Below are positions 53,901-57,513 of a stretch of DNA of 64,000 nt, in pieces. Both the position numbers and the translations under genes were made by a program. The notes under the pieces were generated by a model. The model made no database searches. It was given only the letters and a program-made list of their open reading frames with translations, and had not been told where the DNA came from. The stretch comes from Symsagittifera roscoffensis (taxonomy: Eukaryota > Xenacoelomorpha > Acoela > Convolutidae): positions 18,913,872 through 18,977,871 of the forward strand of contig NC_087068.1 in assembly GCF_963678635.1 (NCBI RefSeq), read 5' to 3'. The first letter of the stretch is position 1, and every line of letters starts with the position of its first letter.

Positions 53901-55374
53901 TTTTTGCTGGAAATTGTCTCTGAAACTTTTTTGACTACTTTGTCCGAACTGGTGAAAAACTAGAAAAAGTTTGATGCTAAGCCTTGCGAAAATAGTTTAG
54001 AGCTTCTAGAATAGCTTTTTTCACAGTGTCTGAATTTTTAAAATTTCTGACGGTGTATGTTTTGATACATTTAGGTTTCATTCTTTCGCGAGCTCTGATG
54101 ACATTTTGTAAATAGAATTAACAGAACTGCTATTAATATATCTATTTTCGAATGGAACTTGGAACTTGTGGCAATTGCGTCTGAAAAACAATTCTAATTC
54201 TTCGTTTTGATTCAAGAGTGAGATGATGGGGGAGAATCTGAGGAGTGCAGGAGGGGGACTGGGGGAGCAGCAGCCCCTGAAGAGTGTGTTGATGGCCGCA
54301 CCCCCCGGGGCTGTGGACGGGTCAAAGTTCGTGTTCAATGTCAATCACAACGACCACAATGCAGAATACAATGCTGCCATGTCCAGATGTAAGTCCATGC
54401 AACCGAAACTGCCACTATAGTCTCTCCTATATATATAATATATAATACTATTCAGATGGTTAGATACGCTGGATAGTGTCTGGGGACTTGACCTTTTTTT
54501 CTGCCAAATTGATAATCGGCCAAATTGATCTTCAAATCGCTCCTAAAACACTAAAAGACTTATATGGATATTCGACACTCTGCCGACCGGTCTTTTTAGT
54601 GCTTTGGCTGAGCTCGAAAAATCAATTTGGTCGACCTAGAAAAAAAGGTCGACAAATTTTTCAAATTTTTTTTTGAAAATCCACCCCCTCGAGAAAATCC
54701 TAGATCCGCCCCTGGGTGTGACCATGCTAAAATGATAAAATGAGAATTTAATACAGTTATTTCCGGATTTGGGCGACGGATTGAGATATCAACCAAAAAA
54801 AATCCATCTTTTGTTTCCAAAAAAATCCATCTATTGCAATATTTTTTCCCGCTTTTTTGGGGATTAATTTTTCAAAAAAATCTTAAGCTAATAATCTTTG
54901 TTTCATGTAGAGTTATTTTGAAACGGTGCGTTTCTTATTTAGCAATTGTTCCTATTTAAAAGTTTCTCTTTTTCAGTGCTTCCACAGTTTAGTGCTCATC
55001 CGTTGCACAATTCATTTCAACATCAACAAATGCAGCAACAACAGCAGCAACAACAACAAGCTCAGAGAGGTTACTCCCCCCTCCTCAAAAGACCCAGCTA
55101 CACTGGGGGAGGTGCATTCGGGCAGCCGCAGCAACTGCAACAACAACAGCAGCATCCGAATGACGGCGGAATGATGTCGCCACATGACGCTTCCAGCTAC
55201 CCAGCCTCCCCCGCCCCTCCCGCAAATGGGGGGATGGTCATGCCGAATTCCTCTTTTCCACACCAGCAGGCAAATATGCCCCAGAATATGTATGTTACAA
55301 CCGCCCCCTACCAGCCGGGCCAGGGGGGCAAAATATTCCTGCCGAACAGTCTGCCACAGGAGCGATACTGCTGA
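10092..55374 (+). CDS. ASIC: Acid-sensing ion channel (DEG/ENaC family), 12 exons, 857 aa
   Basis: Joined exons: 10092-10597, 32666-32829, 33579-33727, 35132-35293, 42177-42348, 44088-44212, 44879-45029, 45992-46336, 52805-52894, 53656-53795, 54217-54388, 54977-55374. The total is 2574 nt, one open frame, with GT-AG introns. Family members are trimeric, plasma-membrane, amiloride-type sodium channels gated by protons. Visible hallmarks in order: TMHGI gating motif (165-168), TM1 (~183-201), FPAITICN (225-232), RAGH..DML..C in exon 4, GGAGNGL in exon 5, APGLQTFV in exon 6, PWGEC and CRIECET in exon 7, a Cys-rich thumb region in exon 8, then GDIGGLMGLFIGAS (622-635) with the GAS selectivity filter and TM2. 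Sequons lie at N341 and N446. At 857 aa it is far longer than the usual 500-560 aa, because of a 165-residue N-terminus, a Gly/Ser/Glu insert (~552-588) and a 200-residue Gln/Pro-rich C-tail. Proton gating is inferred from family only. Confidence 0.95.
10598..11171. other. Start of ASIC intron 1, nothing recognised
   Basis: AT-rich intron sequence after the exon 1 donor. No exon, repeat or RNA gene was recognised here. Confidence 0.5.
11172..12131 (+). repeat. Head-to-tail duplication, two 480-bp units
   Basis: Unit 1 (11172-11651) and unit 2 (11652-12131) are highly similar throughout, both running from AAGATTGGxGTTGAATC to GCATTCGG/GTATTCGG. Each unit ends with TTGTTGTTCCG, hairpin and GTGGAGGAACTTTG, the left end of HINE-like family C, so the units may be tandem HINE copies. 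Short ORFs inside are by-products. Confidence 0.85.
12076..12690 (+). mobile_element. HINE-like family C copy
   Basis: Begins TTGTTGTTCCGGCCATTTG, then GAGGAACTTTGTATTCGG, CGCAAAATCAGCTACCACAA and ATCATCGGAATGGGTCGAG, all shared with the copies at 27752 and 34499. The right part is divergent (GGTTGGAACCATAGTGCA). It overlaps the end of the 480-bp duplication. Confidence 0.7.
12691..13529. other. Intron 1, nothing recognised
   Basis: AT-rich, no exon. Only short frames without family resemblance occur on either strand. Confidence 0.45.
13530..14200 (+). repeat. Two ~345-bp tandem units with HINE-like ends
   Basis: CAAGCCGCGAAAAGATTTTT at 13534 recurs as CAAGCCGTGAAAAGATTTTG near 13879, and GATTTATAGTGCACATGGATC recurs in degraded form near 14150. 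Both units contain a family C-like 3' end (CTACATGCTCAGCAATCGAC; CTGCATGCCCAGCAACCAAC). Confidence 0.75.
14371..16195 (+). repeat. Tandem array, ~410-bp unit, about 4.5 copies
   Basis: CGGCTAATTTTAATTATTTA or close variants starts units at about 14371, 14788, 15192, 15611 and 15940; the last spacing (329 bp) reflects an internal deletion. Units share AAGATTTTATCAGC, CATTTCTTGA and GGGTTTATAAATGAATTG. A ~43-codon frame is repeated in every unit but has no protein-like features; it is a by-product of duplication. Confidence 0.9.
16215..16757 (-). mobile_element. HINE-like family C copy, reverse orientation
   Basis: On the minus strand it runs from GTTCCCACCATTGAAAATGG (16755 side) through GGAACTTTGTAATCGGGTG, a TGATAATATTAAAGCCC-type segment and a long AT-rich middle, to GGTCGAAACATTCTGTGC near 16240. 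Both ends of the family are present. Confidence 0.75.
16758..17286. other. Intron 1, nothing recognised
   Basis: No exon or repeat family was recognised. The 100-codon frame here has no recognisable domain. Confidence 0.4.
17287..17510. mobile_element. Two HINE-like family B 3' ends, tail to tail
   Basis: A minus-oriented end (CTCGTATCAGGGCGAAGCCC then GAATGTTCCGACTGC, to 17337) and a plus-oriented end (GGGACATTCAGGGCTTCGTC then TTGATACAACTAGTCTTGTT, from 17459) flank about 120 bases. No left ends are present. Confidence 0.65.
17511..18680. other. Intron 1, old dispersed repeat, no exon
   Basis: Near 17805-17880 it carries AGAGCAAGCGAACTTGTAATC followed by TTTTTCCCGAAAACAACTTT, also seen near 1425-1480 and in weaker form near 60140-60195. 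Nothing else was recognised. Confidence 0.45.
18681..18894 (-). mobile_element. tRNA-derived SINE, copy 2
   Basis: The minus strand reads GGTGGTGAAGTGGTTACGTC (A box), GGTCGGATGTTCGAGGCCC (B box), then the shared body to GTTGGTCCTTTCCCCC. It contains the perfect 14-base palindrome GAGCTGTACAGCTC in its 3' part. This is the best-preserved of the three copies. Confidence 0.85.
18895..20378. other. Intron 1 with two double-hairpin motifs
   Basis: No exon was recognised. Double-hairpin motifs lie at 19373-19410 and 19469-19506 (listed separately). The rest shows no family resemblance. Confidence 0.45.
19373..19506 (+). repeat. Two double-hairpin motifs
   Basis: First: ATCTCAAGTATTGCGAAGCT then CGGCTTCGCCTCTGTG. 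Second, about 95 bases later: TATCGCAAGTGTTGCGAACC then TCCGCTTCCGTTCTGTG. Each fits the consensus CGCAA-gtg-TTGCG overlapping GCGAAGC-tct-GCTTCGC, then CTCTGTG. Confidence 0.6.
20379..22220 (-). mobile_element. Mutator-like (MULE) DNA transposon, FLYWCH type, decayed
   Basis: Terminal inverted repeats start GGTTCCCAAGCTT on the left and GGTGTCCCACTCTTT on the right, and both contain several AACCCC motifs. The flanks ATTTTTTCT (20370-20378) and ATTTTGTCT (22221-22229) match in 8 of 9 bases, fitting the 8-11 bp target duplication of Mutator-type elements. A broken FLYWCH/MULE transposase lies inside on the minus strand. About 400 bases between its start and the right end hold no ORF. A HINE-like element begins 36 bases to the right. 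Confidence 0.88.
20640..21828 (-). pseudogene. FLYWCH zinc finger + MULE transposase, inactivated
   Basis: The first 199 codons (21828 down to 21229) carry a FLYWCH-type finger: GHEYFLKRKN..TNWNCSKYQTHKCRA....GQHNQ. The MULE entry segment follows, RFKKFIRFDGWQ to FWLADGTF. A TAA stands where Lys normally follows DGTF. The frame then continues VTPKMFCQLYSIHVKL and, after a further break, shows the rest of the catalytic core: LLDFEQAAIQAFQKNFPE, GCFFHLSQSFMRKIAELGL, then another stop. The acidic residues of DGTF and DFE and the GC-FH motif are all visible. The C-terminal part (to about 20640) is only a trace. Mutator transposases cut and paste DNA; this copy cannot encode one. Confidence 0.88.
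22256..22802 (+). mobile_element. HINE-like family B, full-length copy
   Basis: Starts TGTTCCGACTTTCGATACG (hairpin ACTTTCG/CGAAAGT), then GGAATATTTGTGCTCGGG. The middle holds GGGACAATTAACG and ATATATTTCGCGCTATTAAC. The end is AGGCAGTC, hairpin CAGGGCTTTGCTCTG and tail ATACGAGCAGTCTTGTT. No ORF. Taken as a reference copy with the minus-strand copy at 51984. Confidence 0.8.
22915..22984 (+). repeat. Two 35-bp direct repeats
   Basis: CCGCAGAACGTGTATGACTA followed by AACTGACAGA occurs twice, starting at 22915 and 22950, and is nearly identical. Confidence 0.9.
22985..25081. other. Intron 1, nothing recognised
   Basis: No credible exon. Near 24845-24885 GAACTATATTAC is duplicated, and near 24915-24945 GAAAGATCACA is duplicated. 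A pyrimidine-rich stretch lies at 23470-23640. Confidence 0.45.
25082..25149 (+). repeat. Minisatellite, four 17-bp units
   Basis: Units GCGACAATTCGTAACAG, GTGACAATTCTTAACAA, GCGACAATTCTTAACAG and GCGACAATTTGTAAAAA follow each other directly. Confidence 0.9.
25150..27751. other. Intron 1, nothing recognised
   Basis: AT-rich, no exon, no recognised repeat family. Confidence 0.4.
27752..28396 (+). mobile_element. HINE-like family C, full-length copy
   Basis: Starts TTGTTTCGACCATTGAAAAT (hairpin CCATT-GAA-AATGG), then GGGGAGGAATTTTGTATTCA, CATGCAAAATCAGGCAACAC and AAACCGGTTTGAAATTTTTG. The end is GGTCGGAACATTCTGTGCTC, then CATGCACATCAACTAGCTAT and CCTGGTT. No transposase; the ORFs inside are accidental. 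Confidence 0.8.
29170..29216. repeat. Nested inverted repeats
   Basis: TTGCGACT-A-AGTCGCAA (29170-29186) is immediately followed by AAATATTGTTGC (29185-29196), an 8-base loop, and its exact complement GCAACAATATTT (29205-29216). Confidence 0.85.
29503..29600 (+). other. Possible tRNA-derived SINE fragment
   Basis: GCATCCGTGGCTGAATGGTT then AGTGCGTGAGACTC resembles a tRNA 5' half with A box (TGGCTGAATGGTTAGTGC). The only B-box-like match downstream (GAGACTCGAGTTTT) is poor, and no acceptor stem closes, so it is not a functional tRNA. Confidence 0.35.
29665..29706 (+). repeat. Double-hairpin motif, best preserved copy
   Basis: TCGCAAGTGTTTGCGAAGCG then CTGCTTCGCCTCTGTGTTAA. CGCAA pairs with TTGCG, and GCGAAGC pairs with GCTTCGC; the two stems share the middle GCG. 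Confidence 0.75.
30091..30133 (+). repeat. Double-hairpin motif
   Basis: TATCGCAAGTTATGCGAAGC then TCTGTTTCGCCCCTGTGTTA. Same layout as the 29665 copy with a few substitutions. Confidence 0.7.
30911..30945 (+). repeat. Double-hairpin motif, degenerate
   Basis: ATCGCAAGTGTTGCGAGCCT keeps the first stem (CGCAA/TTGCG); the second stem has decayed. Confidence 0.55.
31466..31520 (+). mobile_element. HINE-like family C 3' end, relic
   Basis: GGATAGAACTTTCTGTGC then TATTTACACAACAACCGATT and ACCTTTTT match the family's inverted repeat, hairpin region and tail. Confidence 0.45.
32030..32517 (+). mobile_element. HINE-like family B, 3' hairpin missing
   Basis: Starts TGTTCCCACTTTTGGTACG and is very similar to the 22256 copy through GCGCGATATAATTCGCGC and TGGCGTGTGGGGGG to TTAAAAGGCAGTCGGGA, where similarity stops before the 3' hairpin and tail. 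Confidence 0.78.
32666..32829 (+). CDS. ASIC: ASIC exon 2: first transmembrane helix
   Basis: Encodes residues 170-223 plus split codons. The acceptor is TGTGTGTAG and the donor GTGAGT. TM1 is the segment RVLWTLVFALFWVYFISVSV (~182-201), preceded by a basic stretch (ARITIKR). The start of the palm follows: VQFYYSYQHITQLDE. Vertebrate ASICs have Tyr-His-His here, so the first of the two histidines is Gln in this protein and the second is kept. A CTTT microsatellite begins about 40 bases after the donor. Confidence 0.95.
32869..32955 (+). repeat. (CTTT)n microsatellite in ASIC intron 2
   Basis: CTTT units run almost without interruption from about 40 bases after the exon 2 donor. Confidence 0.95.
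33189..33221. repeat. Perfect 14-bp inverted repeat, 5-base loop
   Basis: TTTGCCCTTAGTTT, loop CCCCC, then AAACTAAGGGCAAA, in ASIC intron 2. A partial echo, TAGTTTCCCCCCAAAC, follows about 10 bases later. Confidence 0.9.
33579..33727 (+). CDS. ASIC: ASIC exon 3: FPAITICN and finger-domain start
   Basis: The first base pair completes Asp224. It encodes residues 225-273 beginning FPAITICNLNPIRLS, the post-TM1 signature of DEG/ENaC channels (FPAVTLCNLN in vertebrate ASICs), then DLYNAGKM, matching DLYHAGEL. The acceptor is TGTTGTAG, the donor GTAACA, and the exon ends in phase 0. Confidence 0.95.
33728..34164. other. Start of ASIC intron 3
   Basis: AT-rich; the short motif GCAGTAAAT(T)AATT recurs about five times between 33965 and 34040. 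A family C-like 3' end lies at about 34126-34165. Confidence 0.5.
34165..35112 (+). mobile_element. HINE-like family C, two head-to-tail units
   Basis: Unit 1 (34165-~34498) begins GTTCCGACCATTGTTCCGAC and ends GTGGTCGAAACCTTCTGTGC, then GCTTGCGTAGCGACCGGC and TGTCCTTGTT. Unit 2 starts immediately with GTTCCGGCCATTGAAAATGG and ends at 35112 with GGTCAGAATATTCTGTGC, then CATAGCAACCGGCTATCC and TTGTT. The junction CTTGTT|GTTCCG shows direct end-to-start joining. The right end lies 19 bases before ASIC exon 4. Confidence 0.78.
35132..35293 (+). CDS. ASIC: ASIC exon 4: finger domain, RAGH-DML-C motif
   Basis: 54 codons, phase 0 on both sides, residues 274-327. It contains FQMRAGHKMKDMLKACKWR, aligning with the ASIC segment FYDRAGHDIRDMLLSCHFR, and TCSYMDFKP. 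The acceptor AG at 35130-35131 lies only about 19 bases after the 3' end of a HINE-like repeat, so the upstream splice signals sit next to or inside repeat DNA. The donor is GTAAGT. Confidence 0.95.
35294..36385. other. Start of ASIC intron 4, nothing recognised
   Basis: No exon and no recognised repeat family. Confidence 0.4.
36386..37099. mobile_element. Tc1-type palindromic MITE, complete (714 bp)
   Basis: Flanked by TA on both sides (36384-36385, 37100-37101). The left end CAGTGCTGATTTAAATTATC and right end GATAATTTAAATCAGCACTG are inverted copies, and the inversion continues for about 300 bases per arm around a small centre near 36730. The first eight bases equal those of C. elegans Tc1. 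No ORF for a transposase. Confidence 0.92.
37100..38244. other. Intron 4, very AT-rich
   Basis: A block at about 37740-38010 consists almost only of A and T (AATTAATTTAATTTG-like words). No exon. Confidence 0.5.
38245..40021. mobile_element. TA-flanked inverted-repeat element rich in ATTATAAT words
   Basis: Left end (TA)CCTGCACCGAACGCCCATGG, right end reversed (TA)CCCGCACCGAAGGCTTGTGG; both continue to an ATCGATTATA word. The outer ~150-200 bases on each side are built from ATTATAATnnATTATAAT-like words. The interior holds one degraded double-hairpin motif (~39255) and a tRNA-like segment (39500-39640). No transposase was seen; the family is unassigned. A similar block lies at 58725-59615. 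Confidence 0.6.
39500..39640 (-). other. Possible tRNA-derived SINE fragment
   Basis: The minus strand reads GTGGCGGAGTGTAATGGTTT, then GAAGCGAGAGGCGGGTTACA and GGTCAAACTCC, with A- and B-box-like motifs at tRNA spacing. It is nested in the TA-flanked element. Confidence 0.4.
40283..41092 (+). mobile_element. HINE-like family B, subfamily with extra middle segment
   Basis: Starts TGTTCCGACTTGCAGG, then GTGCACGGGGTGG, and ends GGCAGTCGGAAAATTCAAGG, then CTTTGCCCTGACACGAGAAG and TCTTGTT. It shares CATAGCGTCTGGG with the copy at 49196. A (TTA)n run lies at 40793-40813 and a partial double-hairpin at 40893. Confidence 0.72.
41093..42176. other. End of ASIC intron 4
   Basis: A lone minus-oriented family B 3' end lies at 41268-41310 (CTCATATCATGGCAAAGCCC then GAATGTTCCGACTGC), tail to tail with the copy ending at 41092. 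Nothing else was recognised. Confidence 0.5.
42177..42348 (+). CDS. ASIC: ASIC exon 5: beta-ball/palm, GGAGNGL
   Basis: Residues 328-384 plus one base. VLTEMGLCYQYN aligns with VFTRYGKCYTFN of ASIC1; GGAGNGLKMLL and EDEYLP align with GGTGNGLEIML and QDEYLP. Asn341-Ala-Thr is a glycosylation sequon. The acceptor is TTTTAG, the donor GTGAGA, phase 1. A reverse-orientation HINE-like fragment starts about 160 bases into the next intron. Confidence 0.95.
42506..42850 (-). mobile_element. HINE-like family C fragment, reverse orientation
   Basis: It contains GGATAGCCGGTTGCTGTGCA (3' end), a TTTTTCTCGACACC-type middle and TGGTACCTGAGTTTGCGTGA. CGGTTTCAAACCGGTTT-like sequence is duplicated near 42765-42805. 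The left terminus is absent. Confidence 0.65.
42851..44087. other. ASIC intron 5, old dispersed repeat
   Basis: Around 43376-43560 and 43860-43970 it carries the dispersed AAAGTCTTGAACTTTGATCA-type repeat, also seen at 420-560 and 2490-2700. A partial double-hairpin end (GGCTCTGCTTCGCCTGTGTG) lies at 44003-44030. No exon. Confidence 0.5.
44088..44212 (+). CDS. ASIC: ASIC exon 6: palm, APGLQTFV
   Basis: The first two bases complete Glu385; it encodes residues 386-426. TSLETGFKLEIHDPDVPP then LVHQLGVGIAPGLQTFVVLQ aligns with the ASIC segment IHSQDEPPFIDQ followed by LGFGVAPGFQTFV. Two acidic positions of the usual QDEPPFIDQ stretch are Val and His here. In vertebrate ASIC1 this stretch contributes acidic-pocket residues, so proton sensitivity may differ (inference). 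The donor is GTGCGC, phase 0. Confidence 0.94.
44213..44878. other. ASIC intron 6, nothing recognised
   Basis: No repeat family or extra exon was recognised. Confidence 0.5.
44879..45029 (+). CDS. ASIC: ASIC exon 7: thumb/wrist, PWGEC and CRIECET
   Basis: Residues 427-476 plus one base. VTYLTKPWGEC aligns with LIYLPPPWGTC of ASIC1; its Trp434 corresponds to the Trp that contacts TM1 in ASIC structures. ACRIECETEHIVDECDCRLP carries four of the conserved disulfide cysteines. Asn446-Phe-Thr is a sequon. The acceptor is GCCCGCAG, the donor GTAGTA. Confidence 0.95.
45030..45991. other. ASIC intron 7, trace of a Tc1-type end
   Basis: CAGTGCTAATTCAAATTATC then GGGACAGAACGGA at about 45671-45703 resembles the Tc1-type MITE end, but homology does not continue. 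Confidence 0.45.
45992..46336 (+). CDS. ASIC: ASIC exon 8: cysteine-rich thumb plus low-complexity insert
   Basis: The first two bases complete Val477; it encodes residues 478-591. CSPAKYKDCA, CGPETCIKPCEISRY and SVKFPS align with CTPEQYKECA, CVCEMPCNLTRY and MVKIPS of ASICs. After EEYPGVFTKK comes a Gly/Ser/Asp/Glu-rich run (~554-582) absent from vertebrate ASICs, then AKATQAYWK. The acceptor is TTTTTTCAG. The donor GTAGAA at 46337 is non-optimal but its phase (1) fits the next exon. Confidence 0.93.
46337..48329. other. First part of ASIC intron 8
   Basis: AGACAACTCGCAAAAGAAGA near 46550 is mirrored by AGACAACTTGCAAAACAGAC on the minus strand near 47660, possibly the ends of an unassigned ~1.2-kb inverted-repeat element. 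A minus family B 3' end relic lies at about 47305-47365, and a tRNA-B-box-like AAGGTTCAAGTCGCACTC near 47072. No exon. Confidence 0.4.
48330..48670. mobile_element. hAT-like MITE
   Basis: The left end CAGGGGTGGATTTAGGA and right end (reversed) CAGGGGCCGGTCTAAAATTT are hAT-type termini. No clear 8-bp target duplication (GCTATTTA versus ATCTGCTA). No ORF. Confidence 0.6.
48671..49195. other. Intron 8, nothing recognised
   Basis: No exon or repeat family was recognised. Confidence 0.4.
49196..49593 (+). mobile_element. HINE-like family B, internally deleted copy
   Basis: Starts TGTTCCGACCTTCGAAGAAA and ends GGGCAGTCGGAACATCCAAG, then GCTTCGCCTTGATACGGACG. The 3' hairpin is CAAGGC-TTC-GCCTTG, in which two positions differ from other copies in a compensatory way. 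It shares CATAGCGTCTGGG with the 40283 copy. Confidence 0.75.
49594..51983. other. Intron 8, nothing recognised
   Basis: AT-rich sequence with only short accidental frames. No repeat family could be assigned. Confidence 0.4.
51984..52518 (-). mobile_element. HINE-like family B, full-length copy, reverse
   Basis: The minus strand runs from TGTTCCGACTTTCGATACG (52518 side) to GGCAGTCGGAACATTCAGGG, then CTTTGCCCTGATACGAGCAG and TTTTGTT. The 3' hairpin CAGGGC-TTT-GCCCTG is perfect. Closely similar to the 22256 copy. Confidence 0.8.
52519..52804. other. End of ASIC intron 8
   Basis: Short stretch before exon 9 with no recognised element. Confidence 0.4.
52805..52894 (+). CDS. ASIC: ASIC exon 9: pre-TM2 beta strand
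   Basis: 29 full codons (593-621) with split codons at both ends. The protein reads QALVVSIYFQSLSLQTIIQ followed by VGAYDFAAML, aligning with NILVLDIFFEVLNYETIEQ and KKAYEIAGLL of ASICs. Phase matches exon 8 (G|AA makes Glu592) and exon 10 (G|GC makes Gly622). The acceptor GTGTTTAG has a weak pyrimidine tract; the donor is GTAAGA. A SINE begins about 80 bases downstream. Confidence 0.92.
52969..53195 (+). mobile_element. tRNA-derived SINE, copy 3, in ASIC intron 9
   Basis: The A box is degraded (GGAGATAGTTACGTCTCC); the B box GGTCGGATGTTCGAGCCC is well kept. The shared body and the 3' GTTGGTCCTTTC are present. Confidence 0.82.
53196..53655. other. Rest of ASIC intron 9
   Basis: No repeat family or exon was recognised. 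Confidence 0.4.
53656..53795 (+). CDS. ASIC: ASIC exon 10: GAS selectivity filter and TM2
   Basis: Residues 623-668. DIGGLMGLFIGASAMTLFE is the family's pore signature (DIGGQMGLFIGAS in vertebrates), with Gly633-Ala634-Ser635 as the filter. The helix continues as an unusual run of five Phe, then CDSLILRRK at the cytoplasmic exit and a Ser/Thr/Glu-rich tail. The acceptor is CGACTGTAG, the donor GTACCA, phase 0. Confidence 0.95.
53796..54216. other. ASIC intron 10
   Basis: Short AT-rich intron, nothing recognised. Confidence 0.5.
54217..54388 (+). CDS. ASIC: ASIC exon 11: cytoplasmic C-tail
   Basis: Residues 669-725 plus one base, rich in Gly, Met, Ala, Asn and His. There is no match to vertebrate ASIC tails. 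The AG at 54215-54216 was chosen because it keeps phase 0; an AG two bases later would open with an in-frame stop. The donor is a consensus GTAAGT at 54389. GC-rich third positions resemble the other exons. Confidence 0.85.
54478..54714. mobile_element. hAT-like MITE fragment in ASIC intron 11
   Basis: The right end TCCTAGATCCGCCCCTG at 54698-54714 is a hAT-type terminus homologous to the right end of the 48330 element. The left end is unclear (CTGGGGACTTGAC near 54480). Confidence 0.45.
54977..55374 (+). CDS. ASIC: ASIC exon 12: Gln/Pro-rich C-terminal tail and stop
   Basis: The first two bases complete Leu726; residues 727-857 follow, then TGA at 55372. It holds a nine-Gln run (745-753), a second Gln cluster (QPQQLQQQQQ) and a Pro/Ala/Asn/Met-rich stretch, and ends QERYC. 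Vertebrate ASIC1 also ends in Cys (DFTC, a PICK1 ligand), but a shared binding role is only a guess. The acceptor is CTTTTTCAG. Confidence 0.88.
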
Positions 55375-56213
55375 AAAAAGCGAACAAAACTGAAATTTTT
55401 AACGAATATCTTTTGTAGCTGGCGCTAAATACCGAAGAAAGACGACTTTAGAGTTATTAAATGTCACGTCTAAGCTATGATTTGGTGTCATTGCTGAATT
55501 GTTGACTTGATTCACAGAGCAGAGCGATTGTTTAAATTTAAAATTGCCATTTTTATTTTGCGTATTTCACATTACTATTTAAATCTCACATAAATGCCAT
55601 ACTTTGAGTCATCGATAAATTTCCAGATTTATATATGGACATTAAAAACAATTGTCATCTTATAAACTGAATAGCCGTGTCTGTTTAATTCAAAAAAGTT
55701 GAGGTCGAAGCTTCAAGCGGAAAGCGAGTACTGTTTTTGATCTATCTAAATTGGTATGTGTAATTTTAGAGCATCTTTTAATTCAATTTTCTATGAAATA
55801 GTTTTTCACTCCAACAGAATTCAACTGAAAGCGTGTTGAATTTTGATTTCTTTTCAATTTCATTGCAAGTTCATTTACTAAAAAAAAGGCAAATTACGCG
55901 TTTCAATAATTAAGGCGAAAATTGTTCGGATAACTTTTAATTTGAAAAATAGACATGTTTTAATTTAAGTTATTACATTTGCGAGATGTTAACGAACATT
56001 TGAGGCCTTTAAATTTTATAAACTTTTTGGAGATTTATGCCAATTTTCATGGACAGAAAAAGTTATCACTAAATCACCGGTTCGAAAAATTATCTGGAAA
56101 AAAATTTAAATTCATTTATTTGCGATTTGAAGTTAAACGAAAAAAATACTATCAAGAGGGCTTCGAATGACCGTGTTTCTTTCGGTGGATTGTTGATAAT
56201 CCTCTGCACTATA
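55375..56213. other. 3' flank of the ASIC gene
   Basis: Presumed 3' untranslated region followed by intergenic DNA. ATTAAA occurs at about 55456 and 55641; no AATAAA was seen in the first 600 bases, so the poly(A) site is not settled. Confidence 0.4.
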
Positions 56214-56938
56214 CAGTGCTGGTTAAAATTATCAGGACAAAATAAACAAAACTTGAACTTGAAACACGATTTTCTCAAATTTGGCTAAGATTAGACAAAA
56301 AGTGAAGAGAACAAAAGTTGCTCAGAGTTTCATCAGAATTATTTTACTGCAATTTTTTCTCCGAAATTCTCAAGTAAATGTTTACCCCAAAAATGGGTCA
56401 TTCTGATTTTTTTTTCAATTAATCAAGAATTACGCTGAAACTACTTTGTTAATTGATGGGAAATGTATATCACAAGAAGCCTCTTACACAGCCCATTAAA
56501 ATTTTAGAGAAGTTAAACCCGTAATCAGAGCAAAAATTTTTGCTGGATAGTCAAGAAAGTTGATTATTACTATATAAAATCCAAAATCTTTGCTTAAAAA
56601 CAAATTTTAAACAATTTAGTCAAATTGTTGAAGATTTAACCGTTGTAGGACTTTGTTGGGCTGTGTAAGAAGCTTCTTGTGATATTTATTTCTCATCAAT
56701 TAACAAACGAGTTTCAGCGTAAATTTTGATTAATTGAAAAAAAGTCAAAATGACCCATTTTTGGGGTAAAATTTTTGTTGAGAATTTTGGAGAAAAAATT
56801 GCACCATAATAATTTTGATGAAATTCTAAGCAACTTTTGTTCTCCTCACTTTTTTGTCTAATCTAACCCAAATTTGAGAGAAATTTGTTTGAAAATTCAA
56901 GTTTTGTTCGTTTTGTCCGGATAATTTAAATCAGCACT
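56214..56938. mobile_element. Tc1-type palindromic MITE, near-complete
   Basis: TA then CAGTGCTGGTTAAAATTATC on the left; GATAATTTAAATCAGCACT on the right with a decayed last base. The arms are more diverged from each other than in the 36386 copy, suggesting greater age. Confidence 0.88.
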
Positions 56939-57513
56939 ACAACTCCGCACTCAAGATTTATCTAATAGCAAGTTATGTAGTCAATAAAATTATAGGTTTA
57001 TCGAAACTACATTCTTCAAAAACTAGTGTACTTTTTTCGGCAAATATGCTAAATGCCGTCGATTCATTCTCAAGTCCAAAAAATTTTGCATCAAGTTTTC
57101 TGCTTGCTCAAATTAACAATTGCAAACAAACAAAACTTACAGGCAATAAAATAAGTAAGCTTCAGAAATCAAATCAGTTAATTTTTTTTCAATTTGTTGG
57201 TCAATATATACACAAAACTTCTTTTAAAAAACGGTAGTTCATGGATAATCATGCGGTCTTACAACTACAGCTGCTGTTTGTGGAAATAGTGTAACTGACT
57301 GAAAGTTATGACGGAAACTCGACGCGTCAGTCAATTGGAATGCTACAGGTTTGCCCGCATATTAGTTTGTCTCGTCCTCCAAATTGCCAAACAGTCAACG
57401 TCTCTGATAGTCCACGAACAAAACTTTTCAGTTGTCGTCCTTTCTGCTAATTGTTTCAGTTTTTGTTTTGTTTATTTGAAAAGACAAAGTACTCATAGTA
57501 GAATGGTACAGTT
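56939..57513. other. Intergenic, nothing recognised
   Basis: No gene. AATAAA on the minus strand lies at 57471-57476 (see the next feature). Confidence 0.4.

Noticed and set aside
55012-55263. Minus-strand Leu-rich ORF
   Set aside because: It is the antisense of the CAG/CAA-rich exon 12.
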